Positions 28,321 through 37,046 of a stretch of DNA of 64,000 nucleotides are shown piece after piece. The position numbers were made by a program, and so were the translations under genes. The first letter of the stretch is position 1. Every line of letters starts with the position of its first letter. The stretch lies in contig NZ_CP107031.2 of assembly GCF_027474845.2 (NCBI RefSeq), positions 3,549,001-3,613,000 of the forward strand. Direction: 5' to 3'. Source of the stretch: Maribacter aestuarii. Lineage in GTDB: Bacteria; Bacteroidota; Bacteroidia; Flavobacteriales; Flavobacteriaceae. The notes below the pieces were generated by a model, which was not told the origin of the DNA, did not search any database, and saw only the letters and a program-made list of their open reading frames with translations.

Positions 28321-29133
28321 TTACAAATCTTCTTCAGTCTCCAATGGGGTTTGATTCTTCTTCATCCTCAAATCAAAAAACTCGACCATTAGGGAAAATG
28401 CGATGGCAAAATATAGATATCCTTTGGGTATGCTGCCCACTTCATTTCCAAATACGATTAAATGGCTTAGATGCGCCGATTCCGCAATCAGCATAAAACC
28501 GATTAGAATAAGGAAAGAAAGTCCAAGTATCTGTATGGAAGGATGTCTGTTCACAAACTCGCCAACCGGATTGGCAAAAAGCATCATAATTATTACGGAA
28601 ATGACCACAGCAACAATCATCAATATCAGTGCATCGTTCGGGTTGGGGGAGATGCCGTTTGTCATCCCTATTGCGGTTAGAATAGAATCAAAAGAAAAAA
28701 CAATATTGATTACCGTAATCTGTATAATGGCCTCAGTAAGGGTGGTGCCACGTGCTTTTTTAACCTCACGCTCGTCATGACCCCTATCCTCAACTTTTTC
28801 ATGTATTTCCTTCGTGCTCTTATATAGCAAAAAGAGACCACCTGCAAATAGAATGATACCCTGTCCACTTATGCCACCTGTTATCCAATCGGTGTCCAGC
28901 ACCCAAAATGGTTTTTTCATCGCTGTAAGTAAGGATATTCCAAAAAGAAGTACGATACGCATGACCATGGCCAAAACGAGCCCGATATTAGTTGCTTTTT
29001 TGCGCTGGCCTTTCTCAAGCTTTCCCGCTGCTATTGATATAAATATAATGTTGTCTATGCCTAATATTATTTCCAAAAAGGTAAGGGTCAATAACGCTAT
29101 CCATGCGTCTGGGCTTGTAAAAATTTCGAACAT
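28321..29133 (-). CDS. TerC family integral membrane protein
   Basis: A 270-residue membrane protein with about seven transmembrane segments. The TerC hallmarks are the acidic residues within membrane helices: LEIILGIDNIIFISIAAG near residue 22 and the second repeat VFSFDSILTAIGMT near residue 146. A charged cytoplasmic loop (about 108-130) separates the halves. Family members are linked to metal (Mn) efflux or metalation of secreted proteins. The tellurite link of the name is not supported by context here. It lies two bases after the upstream lipoprotein gene, so the two are coupled. Confidence 0.9.
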   Translation of the reverse strand: MFEIFTSPDAWIALLTLTFLEIILGIDNIIFISIAAGKLEKGQRKKATNIGLVLAMVMRIVLLFGISLLTAMKKPFWVLDTDWITGGISGQGIILFAGGLFLLYKSTKEIHEKVEDRGHDEREVKKARGTTLTEAIIQITVINIVFSFDSILTAIGMTNGISPNPNDALILMIVAVVISVIIMMLFANPVGEFVNRHPSIQILGLSFLILIGFMLIAESAHLSHLIVFGNEVGSIPKGYLYFAIAFSLMVEFFDLRMKKNQTPLETEEDL

Positions 29134-29135
29134 GA

Positions 29136-29513
29136 TTAGTTGATTTTATAAGCAGTTCCTGTTTTAACGATTAATTTTTTATTAGGATCCTTGACTGCAC
29201 TTTTATATTGAAAAGTGTAAGAACTATCTGTAGTGCTAATGATTTTATATTGAATGGCCACCTTACTGTTTATGTCCTGCAACACAAACTCACAATCGTT
29301 AAACCAGCGTACTGTAGCACTGTCTATCTGATCCTCATAGTAGTCTACACTATAAGCCTCATCACGTACAAAACGCCCTGTTTTTATGGTGTCGCCAATT
29401 TCATAATTAAACTTGAAAGTTCCAGTACGATACAGAGCGCAATCTCTTTCTGGCTGATAACAAGATTGAAATAAAAGTAGGGATAAACTGGCTAAGAAGA
29501 ATTTTTTATACAT
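29136..29513 (-). CDS. Small lipoprotein of unknown function
   Basis: A 125-residue lipoprotein with a signal peptide and lipobox LFQSC (cysteine near residue 17). The mature part is beta-rich with a conserved-looking segment TGRFVRDEAYSVDYYED and the start RDCALYRTGTFKFNYE. I believe homologues in some flavobacterial records carry a misleading topoisomerase-related name, but nothing here supports that: there is no ATPase or breakage domain. It is located two bases before the terC gene. The function is unknown. Confidence 0.75.
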   Translation of the reverse strand: MYKKFFLASLSLLLFQSCYQPERDCALYRTGTFKFNYEIGDTIKTGRFVRDEAYSVDYYEDQIDSATVRWFNDCEFVLQDINSKVAIQYKIISTTDSSYTFQYKSAVKDPNKKLIVKTGTAYKIN

Positions 29514-29581
29514 CCATGCAAAATAATCAAAATAGGATTTATGCCGAATGCTTTGATCGGAAATCTGCGTATCAACTATCG

Positions 29582-29953
29582 TTAATGTTCTTTGAAGGAC
29601 TTGAAGGTTCCATCCTTATAAAAAATTACAATCTTTTCTATAGATTTTTCCGAATTGTTTGAATTCTGATTGTTCGAAGTGTCGCCGTGGGTTGCAGCTG
29701 AAAAAGACTGCAGATCTGATTTGTCGGCTTTGGCAGGAAAAACTCCTTTTCCGTACAAAAGCCAATAGAGATCCACTTCTGGAAAAGCGCTGTCAATTTT
29801 TAAAATAAAATCTAGACTCGGCTTGTTTCTACCGTGGAGTAAATGGGAGAGACTGGAGCGTTGCACCTTAATTTTATCCGCAAAAGTCGATGCGGACAAT
29901 TCGTAGTGCTTTAGGATTTGCTCCAATCTCCTTATAATGTCTTCGTTGTTCAT
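29582..29953 (-). CDS. XRE-family helix-turn-helix regulator
   Basis: A 123-residue DNA-binding protein. The HTH_3 domain covers about residues 7-65, with the recognition helix in FADKIKVQRSSLSHLLHGRNKPS, and is followed by the PEVDLYWLLYGKG segment common in flavobacterial XRE proteins. The middle is low complexity (SNNQNSNNSEKS), and the C-terminus ends in a short VIFYKDGTFKSF strand. It probably represses or activates a small set of genes. Targets are unknown. A -7 element lies directly upstream. Confidence 0.88.
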   Translation of the reverse strand: MNNEDIIRRLEQILKHYELSASTFADKIKVQRSSLSHLLHGRNKPSLDFILKIDSAFPEVDLYWLLYGKGVFPAKADKSDLQSFSAATHGDTSNNQNSNNSEKSIEKIVIFYKDGTFKSFKEH

Positions 29954-29962
29954 AGCCGTTTA

Positions 29963-29970
29963 CAAAGTTA
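29963..29970 (-). promoter_or_regulatory. -7 promoter element of the XRE regulator
   Basis: TAACTTTG on the minus strand is an exact TANNTTTG match about ten bases before the ATG at 29953, implying a near-leaderless transcript. Confidence 0.5.
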
Positions 29971-30185
29971 CATCAAAGGCGAATTTTTCTCAGCCAAATA
30001 ATTAATGAATCAATGATATTTATTTAAATTACTGGAAGTATAAATTAAGATAAAATACTTTAAAGTACTAGTTTAATGATTATTAAATGAAGTAATGAGA
30101 AGTTTAATTAAATTTAACGAATTTGTTGGTCATTGTAATCAACAAATCGTATTTAGCCGTTTACAATTGTAAATTTTATCTGTAG

Positions 30186-30193
30186 TATTTTTG
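30186..30193 (+). promoter_or_regulatory. -7 promoter element of the M14 peptidase gene
   Basis: TATTTTTG is an exact TANNTTTG match 24 bases before the TTG start at 30217. The upstream element is weak. Confidence 0.45.
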
Positions 30194-30216
30194 GTGTTCA
30201 GAAAATTTAGATTGAT

Positions 30217-31320
30217 TTGAAGGATGCTATTTATAATAATTTTAAAGTACACGAGGTAATTGGTAGATACCTAACGAATGATTCTATTTCTGGTTTTATA
30301 ACCTCATTGGACAAGCGTTTTGCCATTAGTGTCATAGGTAAATCTGTTGAAAATAAACCGATAAAATGTATCACATTCGGGGAAGGGCCAATACGTATTC
30401 TCATGTGGTCTCAAATGCACGGTAATGAATCTACCACCACCAAGGCTGCGATGGACTTTTTAAATTTTTTCAGTCTACCTAGTGAGGAATCGGGACGGTG
30501 CTTTCAAAACTGTACGATTAAGATTATTCCGATTTTAAACCCTGATGGTGCAGCGGCTTATACTCGGGTCAATGCAAATGAAATAGATTTAAATAGAGAT
30601 GCCCAAGACCAAACGCAGCCGGAAAGTGTAGCATTAAAAACTTGTTTTGACGCTTTTAAGCCTCACTACTGCTATAACCTACATGACCAGCGGACTATTT
30701 ATAATGTGGGTAAAACCAATAAACCTGCAACCGTATCCTTTCTAGCCCCGGCATTTGATGAGGAAAGAAGTATGTCCGCATCCCGAAACGCGAGCATGCA
30801 ATTGATTGCCGGGATGAACGAAACATTGCAACAAACAATTCCAGGGCAGGTAGGACGATATGATGATTCATTTAATCCCAACTGTGTGGGTGATAGCTTT
30901 CAAATGACCAACACCCCGACTATTCTTTTCGAGGCCGGGCACTTTTCCAAGGATTACGCTCGTGAAAAGACCAGGAAGTTTATTTTCATCGCATTAAAAA
31001 CTTCTATCGATATTATTATCTCAAATAAAATATTGGATTATTCTGTACAAGATTACAATGACATACCTGAGAACGGTAAGCAGTTTTACGATGTAATTAT
31101 CAAAAACGCTGGAATTATCGATAAATCATTATCTATTGAGGATAGCATCGGAATTTTATTCAGGGAAATCCTCCATGAAAATGAAATTTATTTTGAACCT
31201 GAAATTGTAAACAAATCCTTAGAGGCATTCGATTTTTTCGGGCATAAAGTAGTGGATTGTAAGAAAAAGAAGGATGTAGAATGGTTAACCAACAATGGTA
31301 TTACCAATCTTTTAAGGTAA
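30217..31320 (+). CDS. M14 family zinc carboxypeptidase-like protein
   Basis: A 367-residue metallopeptidase of the M14 superfamily. The first zinc ligands are in WSQMHGNESTTTKA (HxxE), the substrate-binding region contains NPDGAAAYTRVNANEIDLNRDA, and the third zinc histidine is in NLHDQRT. The catalytic glutamate is in TILFEAGHFSKD. No signal peptide is seen, so it is predicted cytoplasmic, probably acting on small peptides or amino-acid conjugates. A stop codon at 30208-30210 limits the start. The frame has no ATG nearby, so TTG at 30217 is the best start. Confidence 0.86.
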   Translation: MKDAIYNNFKVHEVIGRYLTNDSISGFITSLDKRFAISVIGKSVENKPIKCITFGEGPIRILMWSQMHGNESTTTKAAMDFLNFFSLPSEESGRCFQNCTIKIIPILNPDGAAAYTRVNANEIDLNRDAQDQTQPESVALKTCFDAFKPHYCYNLHDQRTIYNVGKTNKPATVSFLAPAFDEERSMSASRNASMQLIAGMNETLQQTIPGQVGRYDDSFNPNCVGDSFQMTNTPTILFEAGHFSKDYAREKTRKFIFIALKTSIDIIISNKILDYSVQDYNDIPENGKQFYDVIIKNAGIIDKSLSIEDSIGILFREILHENEIYFEPEIVNKSLEAFDFFGHKVVDCKKKKDVEWLTNNGITNLLR

Positions 31321-31389
31321 TTTTTTGTTGATTATTTATAGACAAAATCAAAATATCTTTACATTTTTAATAAATAAAACCAACTTTCG

Positions 31390-31420
31390 TTGAATTTAAT
31401 TTCACAATTAGCTATTTTTG
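31390..31420 (+). promoter_or_regulatory. Bacteroidota promoter of the Lrp/AsnC regulator
   Basis: TTG at 31390-31392, a 20-bp spacer and TATTTTTG at 31413-31420 (exact TANNTTTG) predict a start near 31427, about 11 bases ahead of the ATG. Confidence 0.65.
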
Positions 31421-31437
31421 CCAAAAAATAATCAATC

Positions 31438-31917
31438 ATGGGTAAAGTTAAATTAGACGAAATAGACCATCAGATTCTGGATATGTTGATTGACAACACC
31501 AGAACCCCTTTTACGGACATAGCCAAAAAGTTATTAATTTCTGCAGGCACCGTTCATGTACGCGTAAAAAAGATGGAAGAGTCGGGCATCATCAAAGGTT
31601 CATCTCTTACATTGGATTATGTAAAATTGGGATATGCATTTATTGCCTATGTTGGCATCTTCCTAGAAAAAACACACCAAACCAAATTTGTCTTGGAACG
31701 TTTAAATCAAATACCCAACGTAACCATTGCCCACATTACAACAGGTAAGTTTAATATCTTTTGTAAAATCAGGGCCAAGGACACGACGCATGCGAAAAAC
31801 ATCATTTTTAAGATTGATGATATAGACGGTATTAGCCGAACGGAGACCATGATTTCTTTGGAAGAAAGCTTTAATGACAAAAAACGTTTGATGCATACCA
31901 TCTTTAACGAATTGTAA
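31438..31917 (+). CDS. Lrp/AsnC family transcriptional regulator
   Basis: A 159-residue regulator with an N-terminal winged helix (residues 5-55, LDEIDHQILDMLIDNTRTPFT, recognition helix in ISAGTVHVRVKKMEESG). A C-terminal RAM ligand-binding domain follows (about 65-150), containing VGIFLEK and ISRTETMISLEESFND. Such proteins sense amino acids and control their metabolism. The effector is unknown. It has a clear promoter and a strong terminator, so it is monocistronic. Confidence 0.95.
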   Translation: MGKVKLDEIDHQILDMLIDNTRTPFTDIAKKLLISAGTVHVRVKKMEESGIIKGSSLTLDYVKLGYAFIAYVGIFLEKTHQTKFVLERLNQIPNVTIAHITTGKFNIFCKIRAKDTTHAKNIIFKIDDIDGISRTETMISLEESFNDKKRLMHTIFNEL

Positions 31918-31937
31918 AATGTAACAATGTATAATCT

Positions 31938-31970
31938 ATTCCCGATTTTCATAAAAATCGGGAATTTTAG
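31938..31970 (+). terminator. Terminator after the Lrp/AsnC gene
   Basis: A perfect 12-bp stem, ATTCCCGATTTT paired with its complement (31938-31949 with 31954-31965, four-base loop), followed by a short T tract. Confidence 0.85.
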
Positions 31971-31979
31971 TTTAAAGCC

Positions 31980-32501
31980 ATGAACGTTTCAGAACTTAGA
32001 AAGAATGAATACAATCCTTATTATCAAGTTTATATCAATGCCTTGGGCAATGGTGATTTAAAGGAAACATTAAGTAAACAATGCGATAATTTTCCAAAAT
32101 TCATAAAATCCATTCCTGAGGAGAAATTGTATTATGCTTACGGTAAGGACAAATGGACAATAGCGGAGGTCCTACTTCATATCATTGATACCGAGCGTGT
32201 TTTTCAGTATAGGGCGTTACGCTTTGCACGAATGGACAGGACACCACTGCCAGGGTTTGATCAAGATTTATTCGTGCCAAACTCTAATGCGAACAATAGA
32301 ACCAAGAAATCTTTAGTTGAGGAATATATTGCTGTAAGGAAGTCAACAATCGCGTTATATTCTTCCTTTGATAGAGCCGATTTACAAAAAGTGGGTGTTG
32401 CAAGCGATTCTGAGACTTCCGTTGCCGCTTTAGGTTTTATTATTTGCGGACATCAAAGGCATCATAGGGATGTAATTAGGGAGAGGTATTTACAGGATTA
32501 A
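31980..32501 (+). CDS. DinB family protein
   Basis: A 173-residue four-helix DinB/YfiT-like protein. The three metal-ligand histidine positions are visible: LLHIIDTERVF near residue 61, and GHQRHHRDVIRERY near the C-terminus. The family includes thiol-dependent metal enzymes and stress-induced proteins, and the activity here is not predictable. It is a second-group relative of the DinB gene inside the his operon (59673-60197), with low similarity by eye. Its end overlaps the convergent gene at 32498 by four bases. Confidence 0.86.
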   Translation: MNVSELRKNEYNPYYQVYINALGNGDLKETLSKQCDNFPKFIKSIPEEKLYYAYGKDKWTIAEVLLHIIDTERVFQYRALRFARMDRTPLPGFDQDLFVPNSNANNRTKKSLVEEYIAVRKSTIALYSSFDRADLQKVGVASDSETSVAALGFIICGHQRHHRDVIRERYLQD

Positions 32502-32821
32502 TATTCATCCTCTTCAAAATCCAGCTCCATTTCGTTTTCTATTTCAGGTACGACTTCTTCCTCTGAAATAGAATCTGGCTTTGCTTCCAATTCTTTTTCA
32601 ATATTCTCCTCAAAATTTGCAATGAAATTGGAAAGACTCTTACTTATTTTTACGAGGTATAGGGTGTCTTCCGTTCTAATTTCCACGGCTTCGATAATTT
32701 CCCCGGTTACGTTTTTAAAGACTATGATATCCTCATCGCCATAGCCGTATGGATAACTGTCTATCAATAATTTAGCTAAGGAATTGTCTAATTTTCGGTA
32801 ATCTACTAAACGTCTGGTCAT
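32498..32821 (-). CDS. Conserved acidic protein downstream of aroB
   Basis: A 107-residue cytoplasmic protein with a basic N-terminus (MTRRLVDYRKLDNSLAKLL), a small beta-rich centre (IIVFKNVTGEIIEAVEIRTEDTLYLVKIS) and a strongly acidic tail rich in Glu. No enzymatic motif is present and the function is unknown. Flavobacterial genomes often show a protein like this near aroB. It follows aroB after a hairpin that probably ends most aroB transcripts. Confidence 0.72.
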   Translation of the reverse strand: MTRRLVDYRKLDNSLAKLLIDSYPYGYGDEDIIVFKNVTGEIIEAVEIRTEDTLYLVKISKSLSNFIANFEENIEKELEAKPDSISEEEVVPEIENEMELDFEEDEY

Positions 32822-32879
32822 AAGGCGTAGGTTTGATTGGTTTGTCTTAGACCTAAACTAAGTATAAAAATAACTGGGA

Positions 32880-32909
32880 CTAATAAAGAGTTGTGAAACA
32901 GCTCTTTTT
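32880..32909 (-). terminator. Probable terminator after aroB
   Basis: An approximately 10-bp stem with one G-T pair (32885-32894 with 32898-32907, three-base loop), flanked by A/T runs, lies just after the aroB stop. Confidence 0.6.
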
Positions 32910-32923
32910 AGTATATGAAGTTT

Positions 32924-33985
32924 TTATTCCATGTAGTAAGCGAACGCTTCCGGGAACATTTCTGGTGGAATTTCTAAGTCTATAGACGTTTCACCTATGT
33001 TGTTCAATAAAACGAAATTAACGCTCCCGTGGGAGTTCTTCTTATCATATTTTAACAATGCCAATATTTGAGTTATATCGTCTTTAGAAAAAACAACCTT
33101 ATTATAATGCTTGAGGAAAACATTCTTAATTTCATCAAGCTCGGAAAGCGGAAGCCCTATTAACTTGTGCGAAAGGTAGCCTTCGGTTATCATTCCAATG
33201 GCAATTGCCTCACCGTGAAGAAGCGTGGCTTTTTCTTTAGATTCTAGAAAATAGGATTCTATTGCGTGACCTAGCGTATGGCCGTAATTCAAAATTTTAC
33301 GCAGTCCCTGTTCTGTTGGGTCTTCGAGAACCACTTCATTTTTTATTTTAACGGATTGTAAAATATGTTCTTTCATCTGAGATAGTATTGAAACCGTCTT
33401 TAGCTCGTCCCAATATTTTCTATCTTTTATCAACCCATGCTTCAACATTTCTGCGAAACCACTTTTAACCTGTCGCTCCTCCAAGGTTTCTAGAAAATCT
33501 GGAATGATAAGAACCATCTTTGGCTGATTGATGACTCCTATTTGATTTTTTAGAGAACCTAAGTCAACGCCCGTTTTTCCTCCAACAGAAGCATCTACCA
33601 TGGATAATAGGGTAGTAGGCACATTAACGAATGTAATTCCTCTTTTAAAGGTTGAAGCCACAAAACCTCCTAAATCTGTAAGTACGCCACCACCAAGATT
33701 AATAAGGATGCTTTTCCGATCCGCTCCCAATTCGGATAGTGCTTCCCAAACTCCGGTACAGGTTTCTATGGTCTTATTAACCTCCCCGGATTCTATTTCA
33801 ATGATTTCAAATGGATAATCACCATTAATACGTCCCATGAAGCTGGGTAGGCAATGGTCGTGTGTATTTTCATCCACGAGGATAAATATTTTAGAATAAG
33901 AAACTGAATTTAGCTCCTTGTTCAAGGCATCAAAAGCTTTTTCATTAAAATGAACAGCGTATGAATCGGATAGTATGGATTCCAT
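32924..33985 (-). CDS. aroB: 3-dehydroquinate synthase AroB
   Basis: A 353-residue enzyme of the shikimate pathway that cyclises DAHP to 3-dehydroquinate, using NAD and a divalent metal. The NAD-binding glycine motif is LINLGGGVLTDLGGFVASTFKRG near residue 93. The active-site lysines lie in TTLLSMVDASVGGKTGVDLG. Metal ligands are the Glu in KSGFAEMLKHGLI and histidines in LNYGHTLGHAIE and LHGEAIAIGM. Complete length. No other shikimate gene is nearby. Confidence 0.97.
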   Translation of the reverse strand: MESILSDSYAVHFNEKAFDALNKELNSVSYSKIFILVDENTHDHCLPSFMGRINGDYPFEIIEIESGEVNKTIETCTGVWEALSELGADRKSILINLGGGVLTDLGGFVASTFKRGITFVNVPTTLLSMVDASVGGKTGVDLGSLKNQIGVINQPKMVLIIPDFLETLEERQVKSGFAEMLKHGLIKDRKYWDELKTVSILSQMKEHILQSVKIKNEVVLEDPTEQGLRKILNYGHTLGHAIESYFLESKEKATLLHGEAIAIGMITEGYLSHKLIGLPLSELDEIKNVFLKHYNKVVFSKDDITQILALLKYDKKNSHGSVNFVLLNNIGETSIDLEIPPEMFPEAFAYYME

Positions 33986-34074
33986 TTAAAACAGTATAAT
34001 CTACAAACGTTGAACTTACATTTATGCCGCAAAATAAAGGTTATTTTTAATCGGAGGAATATAAATTCTGTGTT

Positions 34075-34082
34075 TATATTTG
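34075..34082 (+). promoter_or_regulatory. -7 promoter element of the proline dehydrogenase gene
   Basis: TATATTTG, an exact TANNTTTG match, lies 22 bases before the ATG at 34105. Confidence 0.5.
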
Positions 34083-34104
34083 ATAGGTGGTGAAAACTTT
34101 ATAA

Positions 34105-35271
34105 ATGGAGCGAATTTTTGAGAATACCGAAACAGCATTTTCGTTAAAAACTGATTCGGAGTTGGAAAGAGCCTATTTTCTTTTCAAAATGATTGCAAAC
34201 GAACCCTTGGTGAAAATCGGTACCATAATGACCAATTTTGCCATAAAAACCCACTTACCGGTTGAGGGACTCATAAGGGCTACCGTTTTTGACCATTTTT
34301 GTGGCGGTGTCAACGAAGAGGACTGTTTACCCGTCGTTGATAAGATGTGGCAGAAAAAAGTAAGTTCGGTATTGGATTACTCTGTAGAAGGAAAAGATGA
34401 GGAGGACCCTTTTGATAATGCGACCAAAATTATTCTAAAGATTCTAGATTTTGTCAAGGAAAAGGAAGCCATCCCCTTTGCCGTGTTCAAACCAAGCGGT
34501 TTTGGCCGTTTTGCCCTTTATCAAAAAATCAGTGAAAAGAAAGAACTCTCAGAAAAGGAGCAGGCGGAATGGCAACGTGTCGTAAACCGATTTGATAAGG
34601 TCTGTAAAAAAGCTTATGATCTTGACGTATCCTTATTAATCGATGGAGAAGAGAGTTGGATGCAAGATGCAGCCGATGACCTGGTAGAACAAATGATGCG
34701 GAAATACAATCGTAATAAGGCCATTGTGTTTAATACTTTGCAAACCTATCGATGGGACAGACTCTCTTATTTAAAAGAACTGCATACCAAGGCTGTGAAA
34801 GATGACTTTAAGATTGGAATAAAAGTGGTTAGGGGTGCCTATATGGAAAAGGAAAATGAAAGGGCTCTGGAGAAAGGCTATCCAACCCCAATCTGTGCCT
34901 CTAAAAAAGAAACGGACGAAAATTTTGATGCTACCGTCGTCTATATGGTAAATCACTTGGATATGATTTCCCTTTTTTCTGGAACGCATAATGAGGAAAG
35001 CTGTTATAAATTAATAAAATTGATTGAAGAAAAGGAAATTGAAAAGAACGATACTAGAATCTGGTTCGGTCAACTATATGGTATGAGCGACCACATTTCC
35101 TTTAACCTAGCCGAAAGTGGTTACAATGTTGCAAAATATTTGCCCTTTGGTCCGGTAAGGGACGTTATGCCTTATTTAATTCGTAGGGCAGAGGAAAATA
35201 CCTCGGTTGCTGGACAAACGAGCAGGGAATTATCTTTGATAAAAAAGGAGCGTAAACGTAGAAAAATATAA
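34105..35271 (+). CDS. Proline dehydrogenase family protein
   Basis: A 388-residue FAD-dependent TIM-barrel protein that oxidises proline to pyrroline-5-carboxylate. Diagnostic blocks are VSLLIDGEESWMQDAADDL, FNTLQTYRWDRLSYL, KVVRGAYMEKENERA, and the C-terminal AKYLPFGPVRDVMPYLIRRAEEN with the substrate-binding arginine pair. It is the stand-alone form without the P5C dehydrogenase domain, as usual in Bacteroidota. It probably feeds electrons to quinone at the membrane. The gene is opposite to aroB and near alanine dehydrogenase, suggesting amino-acid catabolism, but it is not cotranscribed with it. Confidence 0.93.
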   Translation: MERIFENTETAFSLKTDSELERAYFLFKMIANEPLVKIGTIMTNFAIKTHLPVEGLIRATVFDHFCGGVNEEDCLPVVDKMWQKKVSSVLDYSVEGKDEEDPFDNATKIILKILDFVKEKEAIPFAVFKPSGFGRFALYQKISEKKELSEKEQAEWQRVVNRFDKVCKKAYDLDVSLLIDGEESWMQDAADDLVEQMMRKYNRNKAIVFNTLQTYRWDRLSYLKELHTKAVKDDFKIGIKVVRGAYMEKENERALEKGYPTPICASKKETDENFDATVVYMVNHLDMISLFSGTHNEESCYKLIKLIEEKEIEKNDTRIWFGQLYGMSDHISFNLAESGYNVAKYLPFGPVRDVMPYLIRRAEENTSVAGQTSRELSLIKKERKRRKI

Positions 35272-35281
35272 GCTTGTTATC

Positions 35282-35674
35282 TTAGTTATTCTGAATGAAG
35301 GAGATTGATTCCAGAATCGCTTTTTCCTTACAGTTTCTTAAGGTCACTAACGCTTCTTTCTCCAAAAGTATACCTTCGATAAGATAAGTTTTACATGGCG
35401 ACGATTTCGTATCACTATTTCCAAAATCAATATCACCATCAACAAAAAAATCCCTAATAGCACTAGTGTCTATTTCTTTTGAATTCATTTGCTCTTTTAC
35501 TTCATCCGAGTAATAAAAAGGTTTTGATCTTATATCCTTTAAAGTTCTACAGTTCGGCAGATAACAGAAATAGACGCCTGTTTCTGCTGATTTTTTCTTC
35601 AGGAACATGGCCAAAAAAACAATTCCGATAGCTAATCCGAATAAATAAAATCCAAGCCGTTTAAGGAATGCCAT
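35282..35674 (-). CDS. DUF4258-like membrane-anchored protein
   Basis: A 130-residue protein with one N-terminal transmembrane segment (about residues 8-24) and a soluble part containing YLPNCRTLKDIRSKPFYYSDEV and TYLIEGILLEKEALVTLRNC. I recall proteins with this arrangement near alanine and proline dehydrogenase genes of flavobacteria being classed as DUF4258, but the family assignment is tentative. Function unknown. It lies downstream of the alanine dehydrogenase gene on the same strand. Confidence 0.7.
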   Translation of the reverse strand: MAFLKRLGFYLFGLAIGIVFLAMFLKKKSAETGVYFCYLPNCRTLKDIRSKPFYYSDEVKEQMNSKEIDTSAIRDFFVDGDIDFGNSDTKSSPCKTYLIEGILLEKEALVTLRNCKEKAILESISFIQNN

Positions 35675-35748
35675 TTAAAACCTAATTAAAGTTTGATAGG
35701 GCAAAACTATGGCTTTCTCCAACAATGTGAAAGCGATACGTTCGTTCT

Positions 35749-36948
35749 TTAAAAAATAAGGAAATTGATATCACTGTACTGTAAATCGAACCATTCCCCA
35801 ACCGATTTATTCGTAAGGATACCATGGTACATATACAGTCCGTTTCGTAGACCTTTATCAAATCGAAGCGAATTTTCCAGTCCGCCATCCTCGCCAATTT
35901 TTAGAAGATACGGAGTAAAGATATTGCTAATGGAAACACTAGCGGTCTTTGGGTATCTGGAGGGAATATTGGGCACACCGTAGTGTACCACACCAAATTT
36001 CTCAATGGTAGGTTTGTTATGGTCAGTAATTTCACTCGTCTCAAAACAACCTCCGGTGTCGATACTTACGTCAATAATTACGGCACCTTTTTTCATATGC
36101 TCTACCATGGTACTGCTCACTACAACCGGGGAACGATCTTTTCCCCGAGTGGCTCCGATGGCTACATCACACCTTTTCAAGGCTTTTAAAAGGTTTTTTG
36201 GTTGAATGGTAGAGGTGTAGATGGTCTGCTTAAGATTCGTTTGTATATTCCTTAGTTTAGTAATGGAATTATCAAATATCTTAACGTTGGCACCAAGCCC
36301 TATTGCCGATCTTGCTGCGAACTCACCAACCGTTCCAGCTCCTACGATGACGACTTCTACTGGCGGCACACCACTAATATTACCGAACATAAGTCCGTTT
36401 CCTTTATTATTTGCGGCCATTAGTTCTGCGGCTATGAGTACCGAAGATATTCCTGCAATTTCGCTCAAGGATCTTACCGCAGGATATTTGCCATCTTCAT
36501 CTCGTATGTATTCAAAAGCAATAGCCGTAATTCGCTTTCTGGCGAGTTCCTCAAAATAAGCTTTGTCCTGTGTTTTGATTTGTAAGGCCGAGATTACGGT
36601 GGTTTGAGGATTGATAAGCCCAATTTCCGAAAGGGTTGGGGGCTCTACTTTTAATAGTAACGGACATGCAAAAACCTTATTAACGTCTTTGGTGATTTCC
36701 CCACCGGCGTTGGTGTAGTCCAGGTCTGAGTAATGCGATCCTTTCCCAGCTCCGGACTCAATTAAGATTCGATGACCATTGGAAGTGATTGCGTTAACGG
36801 CATCTGGAGTTAAACATATGCGTTTTTCCTGGTATTGATTTTCCTTGGGGATACCAATAAAAAGTTCCCCTTTTTGTTTTAATATTTCTAAGGTTTCCTC
36901 TTGTGGAAGCAATTGTTGCTTGCTAAAAGGTGAAGTGGGTTGGTTCAT
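35749..36948 (-). CDS. ald: Alanine dehydrogenase
   Basis: A 399-residue NAD-dependent enzyme of the alanine dehydrogenase/NAD(P) transhydrogenase-alpha family. The N-terminal domain contains GIPKENQYQEKRICLTPDAV and the catalytic region LLLKVEPPT. The nucleotide fold has VVIVGAGTVGEFAARSAIGLG near residue 203, followed by VKIFDN with the acidic residue that favours NAD. The flavobacterial form interconverts alanine with pyruvate and ammonia. The N-terminal 20 residues are an extra acidic/Gln-rich extension. A TACATTTG element lies upstream at 36986-36993 (minus strand). Confidence 0.92.
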   Translation of the reverse strand: MNQPTSPFSKQQLLPQEETLEILKQKGELFIGIPKENQYQEKRICLTPDAVNAITSNGHRILIESGAGKGSHYSDLDYTNAGGEITKDVNKVFACPLLLKVEPPTLSEIGLINPQTTVISALQIKTQDKAYFEELARKRITAIAFEYIRDEDGKYPAVRSLSEIAGISSVLIAAELMAANNKGNGLMFGNISGVPPVEVVIVGAGTVGEFAARSAIGLGANVKIFDNSITKLRNIQTNLKQTIYTSTIQPKNLLKALKRCDVAIGATRGKDRSPVVVSSTMVEHMKKGAVIIDVSIDTGGCFETSEITDHNKPTIEKFGVVHYGVPNIPSRYPKTASVSISNIFTPYLLKIGEDGGLENSLRFDKGLRNGLYMYHGILTNKSVGEWFDLQYSDINFLIF

Positions 36949-36985
36949 AAACTGTTAGCTAAAGCCGAATGAACGGTCATAGACT

Positions 36986-36993
36986 CAAATGTA
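36986..36993 (-). promoter_or_regulatory. -7 promoter element of ald
   Basis: TACATTTG on the minus strand, an exact TANNTTTG match 37 bases before the ald ATG. Confidence 0.5.
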
Positions 36994-37046
36994 CAATTTT
37001 TAAGGAAATTAAATTGAATGGGAAAAGTAACCCTAGCGGATGTAGA

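Noticed and set aside
29136..29513. Naming this lipoprotein as a topoisomerase subunit
   Set aside because: It is 125 residues long with a lipobox and no topoisomerase domain; the real topoisomerase IV genes are at 20.6-25.2 kb.
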